Made by a program: the position numbers and the translations under genes. Shown here in pieces: positions 44,399 to 53,108 of a stretch of 64,000 bases of DNA; position 1 is the stretch's first letter; the number at the start of each line of letters is the position of its first letter. The notes below the pieces were generated by a model. It was not told where the DNA came from, made no database searches, and was given only the letters and a program-made list of their open reading frames with translations. This stretch comes from DASYAE01 sp036501535 (GTDB lineage Bacteria > Actinomycetota > Actinomycetes > Streptomycetales > Catenulisporaceae): NCBI GenBank assembly GCA_036501535.1, contig DASYAE010000043.1, positions 1 through 64,000 of the forward strand, given 5' to 3'.

Positions 44399-44460
44399 TT
44401 TGCCTTTATGAATAGGGCCCGAGCCCACCTCTTCTCCCCCACACCACGCTGGAGCGACCC

Positions 44461-45636
44461 GTGAACCAGGCCTACACCCCCGTCCCGCAAGACAAGTTCA
44501 CCTTCGGCCTGTGGACCGTCGGCTGGCAGGGCCGCGACCCGTTCGGCGACGCCACCCGGCGGCTGCTGGACCCGGCCGAGTCCGTGCACAAGCTGGCCGA
44601 GCTCGGCGCGTACGGCGTCACCTTCCACGACAACGACGTGATCCCGTTCGGCGCGAGCGAGGCCGACCGGGAGGAGCACATCAAGCGGTTCCGCCAGGCC
44701 CTGGACGACACCGGGCTCGCCGTGCCGATGGCGACCACCAATCTGTTCACCCACCCGGTGTTCAAGGACGGCGCGTTCACCGCCAACGACCGCGACGTGC
44801 GCCGGTACGCGCTGCGCAAGACGATCCGGAACATCGACCTGGCCGCGGAGCTCGGCGCCGAGGTCTACGTGGCGTGGGGCGGGCGCGAGGGCGCCGAGTC
44901 GGGCGCGGCCAAGGACGTGCGCGTCGCGCTGGACCGGCTGAAGGAGGCCTTCGACCTGCTGGCCGACTACGTGATCGGCAAGGGCTACAATCTGCGCTTC
45001 GCGCTGGAGCCCAAGCCGAACGAGCCGCGCGGCGACATCCTGCTGCCGACCGTCGGCCACGCGCTGGCTTTCATCAACCAACTGGAGCACCCGGAGCGGT
45101 TCGGGGTGAACCCGGAGGTCGGGCACGAGCAGATGGCCGGGCTGAACTTCCCGCACGGCATCGCGCAGGCGCTGTGGGCCGGCAAGCTGTTCCACATCGA
45201 CCTCAACGGCCAGTGCGGCATCAAGTACGACCAGGACCTGCGCTTCGGCGCCGGCGACCTGCGCCAGGCGTTCTGGCTGGTGGACCTGCTCGAGTCGGCC
45301 GGGTACGAGGGGATGCGGCACTTCGACTTCAAGCCGCCGCGCACCGAGGATTTCGCCGGGGTGTGGGCCTCGGCGGCCGGCTGCATGCGCAATTACCTGG
45401 TGCTGCGCGAGCGCTCGGCGGCGTTCCGGGCCGACCCCGAGGTGCAGGAGGCGCTGCGGGCCTCCCGGCTCGACCAGCTCGCGCTGCCGACCGTCGAGGC
45501 GGGCGAGGGCCTGGACGGGCTGCTGGCCGACCGCAGCGCGTTCGAGGACTTCGACGTGGAGGCGGCGGCCGCCCGCGGCATGGCGTTCGAGCAGCTGGAC
45601 CAGCTCGCGTGGGAGCACCTGATGGGCGTGCGCTGA
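44461..45636 (+). CDS. xylA: Xylose isomerase
   Basis: The 391-residue class I xylose isomerase converts D-xylose to D-xylulose (and glucose to fructose). TIM-barrel metal and catalytic residues are in VTFHDNDVIPFG (His54 region), ALEPKPNEPRGDI (Glu and Lys), NPEVGHEQMAGLNF and HIDLNGQ; FDFKPPRTED ends the set. Length and sequence are typical of actinomycete enzymes. The GTG start at 44461 lies behind GGAGCGACCC. It is divergent from xylB and ends before a strong hairpin. Confidence 0.96.
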   Translation: MNQAYTPVPQDKFTFGLWTVGWQGRDPFGDATRRLLDPAESVHKLAELGAYGVTFHDNDVIPFGASEADREEHIKRFRQALDDTGLAVPMATTNLFTHPVFKDGAFTANDRDVRRYALRKTIRNIDLAAELGAEVYVAWGGREGAESGAAKDVRVALDRLKEAFDLLADYVIGKGYNLRFALEPKPNEPRGDILLPTVGHALAFINQLEHPERFGVNPEVGHEQMAGLNFPHGIAQALWAGKLFHIDLNGQCGIKYDQDLRFGAGDLRQAFWLVDLLESAGYEGMRHFDFKPPRTEDFAGVWASAAGCMRNYLVLRERSAAFRADPEVQEALRASRLDQLALPTVEAGEGLDGLLADRSAFEDFDVEAAAARGMAFEQLDQLAWEHLMGVR

Positions 45637-45674
45637 CGCTCGGTTGGTCGGAACGTAATTAGTCAGAACGGATG

Positions 45675-45716
45675 ACGGTGCCGGGGCCGACGGGATTCCG
45701 CCGGCCCCGGCACCGT
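45675..45716. terminator. Bidirectional hairpin between xylA and the CsbD gene
   Basis: Perfect 15-bp stem (ACGGTGCCGGGGCCG at 45675-45689 with 45702-45716) and 12-base loop between convergent genes; no T-tract. Confidence 0.75.
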
Positions 45717-45755
45717 GCTGTTACGCCGTTGAGAGGCGTCCGATGCGCGGACGGA

Positions 45756-45941
45756 TCAGTCCTTGGTCGCGTCCTTCGCAGCGTCCTTGACCTTCTCCGC
45801 GGCCTGCTTCACATCGCCCTTGGCCTGCTCGGCCCGGCCCTGGTCCACCCGGGTCTCGTCACCGGTCGCGTGGCCCTCGGCCTCCTTGGCCTTGCCCTTC
45901 GCCTTCTGCGCCGTGTTCTTCAGCTTGTCGGTGCCGCTCAT
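45756..45941 (-). CDS. CsbD-family stress protein
   Basis: A 61-residue, very hydrophilic protein with the CsbD pattern: GTDKLKNTAQKAKGKAKEAEG followed by alternating Lys/Glu/Ala helices (QGRAEQAKGDVKQAAEKVKDAAKD). CsbD proteins are induced by general stress (sigma-B in Bacillus) and stay unfolded or form a helical bundle; the function is unknown. Start ATG 45941 behind AGAGGAG. A 10-base direct repeat (CTCTCGCGTC on the plus strand at 45951 and 45967) lies in its upstream region. Confidence 0.9.
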   Translation of the reverse strand: MSGTDKLKNTAQKAKGKAKEAEGHATGDETRVDQGRAEQAKGDVKQAAEKVKDAAKDATKD

Positions 45942-46024
45942 CGCGACTCCTCTCGCGTCCGTTGTCTCTCGCGTCTCTCGGGTCGGTCCCGGGTGCCCTG
46001 GCTCGGCGCATGCATGCGGCCTCC

Positions 46025-46053
46025 GTTGACGTAATAGGCAAAAAGCCTATGCT
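46025..46053 (+). promoter_or_regulatory. Promoter with operator in the spacer, for the 46101 operon
   Basis: TTGACG (46025-46030) and TATGCT (46048-46053) with 17-base spacing form a strong promoter. The spacer contains the inverted repeat ATAGGC-AAAAA-GCCTAT (46034-46050), so a repressor bound there would exclude RNA polymerase. Confidence 0.72.
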
Positions 46054-46100
46054 TGTGACAGGAACACGGATGCTGCTACTTGGAAGGCTGAGGCGCGATC

Positions 46101-47030
46101 GTGCGGATTCTTGTTGTGGGCGCGGGAGCCACCGGCGGGTACTTCGGGGCGCGCCTGGCGCAGGCGGGCCGGGACGTCAGCTTCCTGGTGCGGCCGCGCC
46201 GGGCGGCCGAGCTGCGCGAGCGCGGCCTGCGCATCGTCAGCCCCGAGCGGACCGACACCGTCGCGTCGCAGCTGGTGACCGCGGACGAGATCACAGGCCC
46301 CTACGACCTGGTGCTGCTCTCGGTGAAGGCGGCCGCGCTGGCGCAGGCGATCGAGGACCTTGCGCCGGCGGTCGGCCCGCAGACGGTGATCCTGCCGTTC
46401 CTCAACGGCATGGCGCACATGGACGAGCTGGTCGCCCGCTTCGGCGCGCACGCGGTGTTCGGCGGCGTGGTCAAGGTCTTCGCGACCGTCGGCGACGAGG
46501 GCGACATCGTCCAGCTGGCGCTGACCCCGCCCGCGAGCATCGTGTTCGGAGAGCTGGACGGCGACGCATCGGAGCGCGCCGAGGAGGTGCGCCGGACCCT
46601 CGACGTCGCCGGGTTCACGGTCGACACCTCGACGGACATCGTCGCGGCGATGTGGCACAAGTGGTCGTTCATCACCACTCTCGGCGCGCTGACCTGCCTG
46701 ATGCGCGGCCCGGTCGGCGACATCGTCGAGGCGGGCGGCGGCTGGCTCGGCCCGGCGATCCTGGCCGAGACCGCCGCGGTGTGCGCCGCGGCCGGGCACC
46801 CGCTCCCGGATCGCGAGATCGCCGCGACGACCGCCATGGTCACCGAGGCCGGCTCGTCCGCGACCTCGTCGGCCTACCGGGACCTGGCCGGCGGCCGGCC
46901 GGTCGAGGTCGAGCACGTCTTCGGCGACCTGGTCGCGCGGGCGCGCAAGCTCGGCGCGGACACCCCGCTGCTCGACCTGGCGACGCTGCACCTGAGGGTC
47001 GCTCAGCTGCGTCTCGCGAAGGAGCGGTGA
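46101..47030 (+). CDS. Ketopantoate-reductase-family NADP-dependent oxidoreductase
   Basis: A 309-residue protein of the ApbA/PanE family: N-terminal Rossmann motif RILVVGAGATGGYFGARLAQAG, the Lys in VLLSVKAAAL, LPFLNGMAHMDEL and the C-terminal SSAYRDLAGGRPVEVEHVFG, where Ser and Glu residues bind pantoate in PanE. It may be a real PanE (coenzyme A synthesis) or a paralogue acting on another 2-oxo acid. The regulated promoter and operon with an NmrA-like and a CGNR protein favour the latter. GTG start at 46101. Confidence 0.85.
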   Translation: MRILVVGAGATGGYFGARLAQAGRDVSFLVRPRRAAELRERGLRIVSPERTDTVASQLVTADEITGPYDLVLLSVKAAALAQAIEDLAPAVGPQTVILPFLNGMAHMDELVARFGAHAVFGGVVKVFATVGDEGDIVQLALTPPASIVFGELDGDASERAEEVRRTLDVAGFTVDTSTDIVAAMWHKWSFITTLGALTCLMRGPVGDIVEAGGGWLGPAILAETAAVCAAAGHPLPDREIAATTAMVTEAGSSATSSAYRDLAGGRPVEVEHVFGDLVARARKLGADTPLLDLATLHLRVAQLRLAKER

Positions 47031-47034
47031 AGCC

Positions 47035-47934
47035 GTGAAGGGCGCGATGAAGGTGCTCGTGATCGGCGCGACCGGCCAGACCGGCGCGCAGGCGGTCCGC
47101 CGGCTGCTGCGCCGGGACGCGATGGTGCGGGTGCTGGTGCGCAACCCGCAGAAGGCCGAGGAGATGTTCTACGGGGCGGACACCGGCGGCTGGCTGGAGA
47201 TCGTCGGGGGAAGCCTGGACGACCCCGGCGTGCTGCGAGCGGCCTTCAACAAGTCCGACGTGGCCTTCGTCGCGCTCGGCTCGGTCGGCGAGCAGGGGGC
47301 TTTGCAGAGGTCGATCATCGAGGCGGCCGCCGACGCCGGGCTGCCGCAGCTGATCCGGCTGTCCGTGCTGAACGCGGGCCACGACTCGCTGGGCATCAAC
47401 CAGCGCGCCCACGCCGAGCTCGACGACCTGGCCGGGCGCACCGGCATCGGCTACACGACGGTGCGGCCCGCGATCTTCATGACGAGCCTTCTCGCCTCGG
47501 CCCGGCAGATCCGCGAGACCGGCGGCTGGAGCGGCGTCGCGCGGCAGGGCCGCAATCCGCTGATCGACCCGCGCGACGCCGCCGACGCGGCCGCGGCGGT
47601 GATCCTGGACCGGTCGCGCTGGGGCCGGCACCACGAGCTGACCGGACCGGAGCTGCTGTCCTGGCCGGACGCCGCGGCGCAGCTGGGCAGGGAGATCGGC
47701 CGGCCGGTCGAGTACCGGGCGGTGGACGACGCGACGATGCGCGAGGCGCTGGCGCAGCGCGGCTTCGGCGCGCCGGACGTCGACCTGCTCATCGCCCGCG
47801 AGCACGCGACCGAGGCGCGGGAGAACGAGCGGATCACGAACACGGTGCTGGAGCTGACCGGCGCGCACCCGCGCACGCTCGCGCAGTTCCTGCACGAATA
47901 CCGGGCCAAGTTCTGCAAGACGGGCACGGCATGA
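47035..47934 (+). CDS. NmrA/NAD(P)H-binding family atypical SDR
   Basis: The 299-residue protein has the atypical SDR motif VLVIGATGQTGAQAVRRLL at the N-terminus, VRVLVRNPQKAEEM after the second strand, and YTTVRPAIFMTSLL, typical of NmrA-like and QOR2-type proteins that bind NADPH and sense or reduce quinones. The catalytic YxxxK is absent. The GTG start at 47035 follows GGAG at ten bases and lies four bases after the preceding stop; the end overlaps the CGNR gene by ATGA. It may be a redox sensor or a quinone/enone reductase. Confidence 0.83.
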   Translation: MKGAMKVLVIGATGQTGAQAVRRLLRRDAMVRVLVRNPQKAEEMFYGADTGGWLEIVGGSLDDPGVLRAAFNKSDVAFVALGSVGEQGALQRSIIEAAADAGLPQLIRLSVLNAGHDSLGINQRAHAELDDLAGRTGIGYTTVRPAIFMTSLLASARQIRETGGWSGVARQGRNPLIDPRDAADAAAAVILDRSRWGRHHELTGPELLSWPDAAAQLGREIGRPVEYRAVDDATMREALAQRGFGAPDVDLLIAREHATEARENERITNTVLELTGAHPRTLAQFLHEYRAKFCKTGTA

Positions 47935-48605
47935 GCCGGATACCGGGCGCGGCGGGGGCCGGCGCCGCCGCCGCGGATGTGGCCGAGGCCGGGACGGAGG
48001 CGGGGATTGGGCCGAGCGAGCGATACGTCTCGGCAGATCCGCACGATCTGATGCTGACTCAGGAGTTGTGTAACTCGATCGGGCGCACGAGGCTGCCGCT
48101 GCTCGCGGACGTGCTCCAGGACCGGGCCGGCGCCGAGGCCTGGCTGCGGGACGCGGCAGCGCGCTGGTGCCGGTCCCGAGACGAGCCGGAGCCGGAGCCT
48201 TATGCGGCGCTGCCGGAGGAGGGCTTGCAGCAGCTGCGGGAACTGCGCGATCACGTCCGCCGCCTGGTTGCCTCCAACGGCGACGAGGCCACGGGCCAGC
48301 CGGCGCAGTGGGCGACGCTGACGCCGCTGACCGCGCCGATCGTGGTCACCCTGCGCGGCGATTGCGTGCAGGCCTCGCCGCGCGGCTCCGGGGCGGATTG
48401 GCTGGCGTCGGCCATCGCCGTCGAGTGGCTGCTCGCGCACGAGCACGGGACGCTGCGCCGGCTCAAGCTCTGCCACAACACGCGCTGCGCCGTCGCCTTC
48501 TACGACCGCTCCAAGAACAACAGCCGGGTCTGGCACGACCTGGCCCGCTGCGGAAACCCGGCGAACGTGCGCGCCTATCGGGCTCGGCGCAGCGCAGCGT
48601 CCTGA
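47931..48605 (+). CDS. CGNR zinc-finger / ABATE domain regulator
   Basis: The 224-residue protein has an N-terminal ABATE-like region (ELCNSIG, then DHVRRLVASN and a central beta region) and ends with the CGNR zinc finger: LKLCHNTRCAVAFYDRSKNNSRVWHDLARCGNPANVRAYRARR in pieces, with Cys-x4-Cys and a CGN motif. CGNR proteins are thought to be DNA-binding regulators. As third gene of an operon whose promoter carries a repressor-type palindrome it is the best candidate for autoregulation of the operon. Confidence 0.85.
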   Translation: MSRIPGAAGAGAAAADVAEAGTEAGIGPSERYVSADPHDLMLTQELCNSIGRTRLPLLADVLQDRAGAEAWLRDAAARWCRSRDEPEPEPYAALPEEGLQQLRELRDHVRRLVASNGDEATGQPAQWATLTPLTAPIVVTLRGDCVQASPRGSGADWLASAIAVEWLLAHEHGTLRRLKLCHNTRCAVAFYDRSKNNSRVWHDLARCGNPANVRAYRARRSAAS

Positions 48606-48629
48606 GGCCGGAGACGATCAGCGCGCTGA

Positions 48630-50519
48630 CTATCCCAGCGCGTAGAGCGCCCCGGATGCCGGGAACACGGCGCCGTCGTCGGAAGCCTCGAGCAGCACCG
48701 CGCCCGAAGCGCAGGCGAGCATCGTCGGCGCGCCGACGATGTCCGGTTCGTCGTAGGACGCTGTCGTGCCCGTCCTGGCAGTGTTGGCGTGCGCGACGAG
48801 GCGCACGCGCGTTCCGTCGTACACGGAGACGTAGGACATCCCGGAGCACGTCGCGGCTTGGAAAGGACCGAGGGTGTCCTTCGTCGGCGCCGCGACCGTG
48901 GCCGTCCACGTCTTAGCCCACGTACTCGGCGCGAATGCCGTTATCCCCAGCGTGCCCGCGCCGGGGAGCAGGGAGAGCGCCGGATCGCCGCCCTGCACGC
49001 GGCCGTCGTACCCGTCGTCGAGCGGCCCGTCCGGCTCGGTGAACGAGCCGAGCTCCCGCCCGGTCGGGGCCGCCAGCAGGGTCGCCGTATTCGCATACGT
49101 GTATTGGCCGATCGTGTTCCCGACCAGGAAGCCGACGCCGGCGACCGCGCCGACGACCGGATTGGAGTCCGCTGCGAGGCTGGCGCTCCATATCTGGCGT
49201 CCTGTGGACAGCGAGAGCCCCAGCAGCCTGGCGACGGTCTGGTCGCCGGGACCGCAGAACTCGACGACCGCGAGCACGCCGGCGGCGATGGCCGCGGCGT
49301 TGCCCTCGAAGGGGTAGATCGAGCACTGCGGGCCGCCGAGCGACGAGCCCGGCAGCAGCACGGACCAGGCCGGGGCCCCGGTGCGCGCGACCCACCCGGC
49401 CGCGGCGGCCCATCCGGTGGCGAAGTCCGATTCGGTGCTCTGGCTGACGTGCACCAGCTCGTCCCCGACCGCCAGCCAGGAAGAGCCCTGCTGCCACGGG
49501 GACGGCACGGGCTGGTCGTCCCAGTCGTCGGACGAGACCGTGTCGCGCGTCGTCCACTGCCAGCGCACGGCGCCGGTGGCGGTGTCGAGGGCCACCACGG
49601 TGTAGCTTGCCGCTTCCTGGGTGGGAGCGGCGAAATCGGTGCCGCCGCGCGCGTGGAAGATCGCGTACACCGTCCGGCCGTCCGGGGAGAACACCGAGTC
49701 GTCGAGGCCGTACTCGTCGTACCGCCTCACGTAGTACCACAGCACCCTGCCGGTGGCCGAGTCCAGGACCCTGACCCCGTCGAGCTGGTCGACCAGGACG
49801 TACCGGCCGGAGACCGCGCGGACCCGCTCGTCCTCGCCGAGCTGGACGTGCCAGAGCACGCGGCCGGGGTCCCGTGGCGCCGACGCGGCCAGGGCGGGCA
49901 GCGCCGAAGCGGTCGTGTTCTGCACCATGACCGCCGCAGCACGCACCCCGGTCAGCGCCGCGGCCACGACCACCAGCGCCACCGCAACGCAGCCCACGAC
50001 GACGACGGGCCGACGCCGCAGCGAGGCTCCGAGCCCGGCCCGCCACCACTGCGTCCCAGCGGTCCGCCACGGCGGCGCGAGCGCGAGCAGCAGCCAGCCC
50101 GCGACGAGGCCCGCCGCGCTGAAGACCGCCAGCCACCCGAACGGGCGCACCGGCCAGAGCCGCGCGAGCCCGTCCGTCTGGAGCAGCACGAGGACCAACA
50201 GCCCGCCGGACAGGGCGAGCGTCCCAATACGCCGATACATCCGGCCGCGAGCAGCCCACGAGCCTCTGGGCCACTCGAGCGCGAACAGCCCCAGGGCGAT
50301 GAGCAGCAGGACGATGCACAGCTTGACCCAGCGGCCGCCCGGCTCCTGCTCGGGGTGGGGAAGCGAGCCGAACGCGTACCAGGGCCGGAACAAAGAGACC
50401 GCCATGCCGAGCGCTGCGCAGTACGCGAGAATCAGGCCCGTGACTGCAACGGCGGCGCGCGCGGCGCCCGCCCTCGGCACATCCGCCTGCAGCGCATCGT
50501 CGTCCGACTGCGCCGACAC
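48630..50519 (-). CDS. Membrane protein with PQQ-like beta-propeller
   Basis: The 629-residue protein has about four to five N-terminal membrane helices (residues 20-45, 65-80, 97-115, 125-150, 175-195) and a large outer domain (about 215-629) built of repeated blades such as RVLDSATGRVLWYYVRRYDEYG, YTVVALDTATGAVRWQWTTRD and LGLSLSTGRQIWSASLAAD, the PQQ-binding-like WD/quinoprotein propeller. No quinone cofactor ligands or enzyme partner are visible, so it is probably a surface scaffold or sensor. GTG start 50519 behind GGGAGGGACGG. It is convergent with the CGNR operon. Confidence 0.8.
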   Translation of the reverse strand: MSAQSDDDALQADVPRAGAARAAVAVTGLILAYCAALGMAVSLFRPWYAFGSLPHPEQEPGGRWVKLCIVLLLIALGLFALEWPRGSWAARGRMYRRIGTLALSGGLLVLVLLQTDGLARLWPVRPFGWLAVFSAAGLVAGWLLLALAPPWRTAGTQWWRAGLGASLRRRPVVVVGCVAVALVVVAAALTGVRAAAVMVQNTTASALPALAASAPRDPGRVLWHVQLGEDERVRAVSGRYVLVDQLDGVRVLDSATGRVLWYYVRRYDEYGLDDSVFSPDGRTVYAIFHARGGTDFAAPTQEAASYTVVALDTATGAVRWQWTTRDTVSSDDWDDQPVPSPWQQGSSWLAVGDELVHVSQSTESDFATGWAAAAGWVARTGAPAWSVLLPGSSLGGPQCSIYPFEGNAAAIAAGVLAVVEFCGPGDQTVARLLGLSLSTGRQIWSASLAADSNPVVGAVAGVGFLVGNTIGQYTYANTATLLAAPTGRELGSFTEPDGPLDDGYDGRVQGGDPALSLLPGAGTLGITAFAPSTWAKTWTATVAAPTKDTLGPFQAATCSGMSYVSVYDGTRVRLVAHANTARTGTTASYDEPDIVGAPTMLACASGAVLLEASDDGAVFPASGALYALG

Positions 50520-50657
50520 CCGTCCCTCCCAACCCGACCCGTGCTTCCCGCGCTGCCCACAATAACCACGCGCCCAGGGCGAAACCAGTGTTCACCCCCG
50601 TCCGACAGCCTGCTGACACACGTGCGGCGCCCAGATTCGACCCGCTGATACGCCTGG

Positions 50658-51563
50658 TCAGCCGGAGAGCTCGACGACGAGGGCCCGGTGGTCGGAGATG
50701 GCAGCCTGGGGCGCGGCCGAGATCCGTACCGCCGAACGAGGGACTCCGGCGGCAAGGATGTGGTCGAACTGGACCAGCGGGCGATGCGCGGGGTACGTGG
50801 CGGTCCTGGCCAGGTCGTGCCACGTGTGTTCGATCGGTCTGCGCCGCACCAGGCTGTCCACGAGCTCTCGTCCCATGAGCACCGCGCGCGGGACGGGGCC
50901 GATGAGGTTCAGGTCGCCGAGCAGCACGTGCGGGCGCGGCATGTCGGCGAGCCAGGTGTGCAGGACGGCGAGCTGGCCGACGTTCCAGCCGGGGACGAAG
51001 GAGAGATGGGTGGCGACGACGGTGAACGGGCCGCGCGCGCCCTCGAGCACCGCCGCGACGGCGACGCGCGGGTGATCGCGGACCAGGGTCAGGGCTTTGC
51101 GTCCGACGACCGCGAGCGGCATCGAGGCCGGGACGCCGAGCAGTCTGCGCGCCCGCCATTCCAGCACCGGCCTGCGGGTGAGCAGGGCGATGCCGTGGGA
51201 CCGGGCGACGGACGGGACCGGGATGCCGTCCGGGCCATAAGCGCCGTGCGGGCCGTAGACGCCCAGCGCGGGGGCGCTGCGGTCGAGTTCCCAGCCGGCG
51301 CCGCGGACGGCTCGGCCGTGCAGGGCCGAAGCGTAGCGCCAGTCGGCCGCACCCATGGCCGTCGCGGCGATCAGGGCCTGATCGACGTCACCGGACCTGG
51401 CTTGGTAGCGGTCCACTTCCTGGAGCGCGAGAACATCGGCGTCAAGGTCCGACACGGCGTCGGCGAACGGCTGCTGCGCAGGCGCGGCGTCCGGCGGCCC
51501 CACCGGACGGCCGTCGGCGCCCAGCGGCCTGCCATGCAGCACGTTGAACGTCGCAAGGCGCAT
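50658..51563 (-). CDS. Endonuclease/exonuclease/phosphatase-family hydrolase
   Basis: A 301-residue EEP-fold protein with the metal-dependent active-site motifs: RLATFNVLHGRPL (Asn), LALQEVDRYQ (Glu), VVATHLSFVPGW (His), HVLLGDLNLIGP (Asp-x-Asn), FDHILAAG and AISDHRALVVEL (Asp-His). All residues needed for phosphodiester hydrolysis are present. There is no signal peptide. Substrates in this family include nucleic acids, inositol phosphates and sphingomyelin, and the choice cannot be made here. Start at Met of MRLATFN (51563); longer upstream frames are not conserved. Confidence 0.88.
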   Translation of the reverse strand: MRLATFNVLHGRPLGADGRPVGPPDAAPAQQPFADAVSDLDADVLALQEVDRYQARSGDVDQALIAATAMGAADWRYASALHGRAVRGAGWELDRSAPALGVYGPHGAYGPDGIPVPSVARSHGIALLTRRPVLEWRARRLLGVPASMPLAVVGRKALTLVRDHPRVAVAAVLEGARGPFTVVATHLSFVPGWNVGQLAVLHTWLADMPRPHVLLGDLNLIGPVPRAVLMGRELVDSLVRRRPIEHTWHDLARTATYPAHRPLVQFDHILAAGVPRSAVRISAAPQAAISDHRALVVELSG

Positions 51564-51644
51564 CGGCCCGATCGTACCCAGCCAGCCCGGGCATCGAACC
51601 GGCGCAGCGCCGCTTCGGTCAGCGCGCGCTGACATACTGGCGTC

Positions 51645-52526
51645 ATGCCGATCACTGCTCTCGACCTGCCGGACGGCCGCGTGCTGGAACTCGCCGTCAC
51701 CGGTCCCGCGGACGGCCCGGTGCTGGTGATGCACCACGGCACGCCCGGCTCGCTGGTGCGCAGCCGCGTGGTCGAGGACGCGGCGCACCGGCGCGGACTG
51801 CGCCTGGCCACCTTCAACCGCGCCGGCTACGGCGGCTCGACCCGCCAGCCCGGCCGCAGTGTCGCCGACGCGGCCGCCGATGTGGAGGCCGTGCTCGACC
51901 ACCTCGGCGCCCAGCGCTGCCTGACGCTCGGCGCGTCCGGTGGCGGCCCGCACGCCCTGGCCTGCGCCGCCCTGCTGCCCGGCCGGGTCGCGGCCGCGGC
52001 GAGCATCGCCGGCGTGGGCCCCTACGGCGTCGCGGACCTGGACTTCCTGGCCGGGATGGGCGAGGACAACATCGAGGAGTTCGGCCATGCCGTGGCCGGC
52101 GAGCAGGAGCTGCGGGCCGCGCTCGAGCCCGTCGCCCCGCTACTGCGCGATGCCAAGGCGCAGGATCTGACGGAGCTGATGGGCGGTCTGCTGCCGGAAG
52201 CCGACCGCGCGTGCCTCGCCTCCGGCCCGAACGGCGAGGATCTGGCCGCCCAGTTCAAGGAGAGCCTGCGCACCGGGATCTCCGGCTGGCTCGACGACGA
52301 CCTGGCCTTCGTGCGCCCGTGGGGCTTCTCGCTGGACGCGATCGCCGTGCCGGTCTTCGTCTGGCAGGGAGACCAGGACCTGATGGTCCCGTTCGCGCAC
52401 GGCCGCTGGCTGATCGACCACGTCCCGGGCGCGGCGGCCCGCCTGAAGCCCGGCGAGGGCCATCTGTCCGTGTTCCTCAACCGCGCGGACGAGATCCTTG
52501 GCGAACTGGTCGCGGCGCTCGGCTGA
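51645..52526 (+). CDS. Alpha/beta hydrolase
   Basis: The 293-residue alpha/beta-hydrolase fold protein has oxyanion region VMHHGTPGSLVRS, nucleophile elbow LGASGGGPHALACAAL with Ser in GASGG, Asp in VWQGDQDLMVP, and His in GEGHLSVF. The lid-like insert (GMGEDNIEEFGHAVAGEQEL) is acidic. The elbow form GASGGG is typical of Streptomyces proline-iminopeptidase-like or esterase-type enzymes. Its ATG is 81 bases from the divergent EEP gene. Substrate unknown. Confidence 0.88.
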   Translation: MPITALDLPDGRVLELAVTGPADGPVLVMHHGTPGSLVRSRVVEDAAHRRGLRLATFNRAGYGGSTRQPGRSVADAAADVEAVLDHLGAQRCLTLGASGGGPHALACAALLPGRVAAAASIAGVGPYGVADLDFLAGMGEDNIEEFGHAVAGEQELRAALEPVAPLLRDAKAQDLTELMGGLLPEADRACLASGPNGEDLAAQFKESLRTGISGWLDDDLAFVRPWGFSLDAIAVPVFVWQGDQDLMVPFAHGRWLIDHVPGAAARLKPGEGHLSVFLNRADEILGELVAALG

Positions 52527-53108
52527 CGCGCCGGGCCGAAGACCGGCGTGAAGATCGACATCCGGGGCGCGGAAGCCGTACTGCGCCGGCCAGATTCCCG
52601 CCCGCGCGGGCGCCCGGCCTCCGGCGGTGGGTGCGAATGCCGCGGCGGACCCGCATTTCCACGCCGCGGCGCAGGGTGTGCGCAGGTCTTGGACGGGATT
52701 TGAGGCTCCGTCTCGTCGCCCCTGATTGACCACGTTCGTACGCGGCGATACGTTTCCCGTGCATGTCGTCCGGAACCGAACGTTCGGTTTGGAATCCGAA
52801 GACACGTAAGCGCCGCGCCTGTATTCCCGACGGACTGCGCCTGGTTCCGCTCGGGCATATGACGCGGGGTTTCGATAAGCGCTGGCACGGTCGGATCGGG
52901 CGCGACTAACCCACACTTACCCACCTAGCTCGGCGACTTCCCTCGCCCTGCGCGCACCATCCCGCTCCCTCCTGGCTAGCAGAACTTTGATACACGGCCG
53001 GAGCTCCCGCGCCGCGGCGATCCCGCGCGCCTTCGGAGCGCCGGCCTGCCAACCCAGCGACCGGCCTCACCCCGGGCCGGCCGCCACTCACCCGAGAGGG
53101 ATGACCGA
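52527..53108. other. Intergenic region without a convincing gene
   Basis: This 582-base stretch between the hydrolase and the protease gene shows no frame with a conserved product or ribosome site on either strand. It contains a perfect 16-base palindrome (listed separately) and, near 52970-53000, a C-rich run before TTTGATAC. The length suggests more regulation than the two flanking genes appear to need. Confidence 0.5.
52774..52789. promoter_or_regulatory. Perfect 16-bp palindrome (regulator-binding site candidate)
   Basis: AACCGAACGTTCGGTT is a perfect 16-base palindrome, the size and symmetry of TetR-type operators. It stands alone in a 582-base gap, 319 bases before the protease start. 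No TetR gene is near. Confidence 0.5.
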
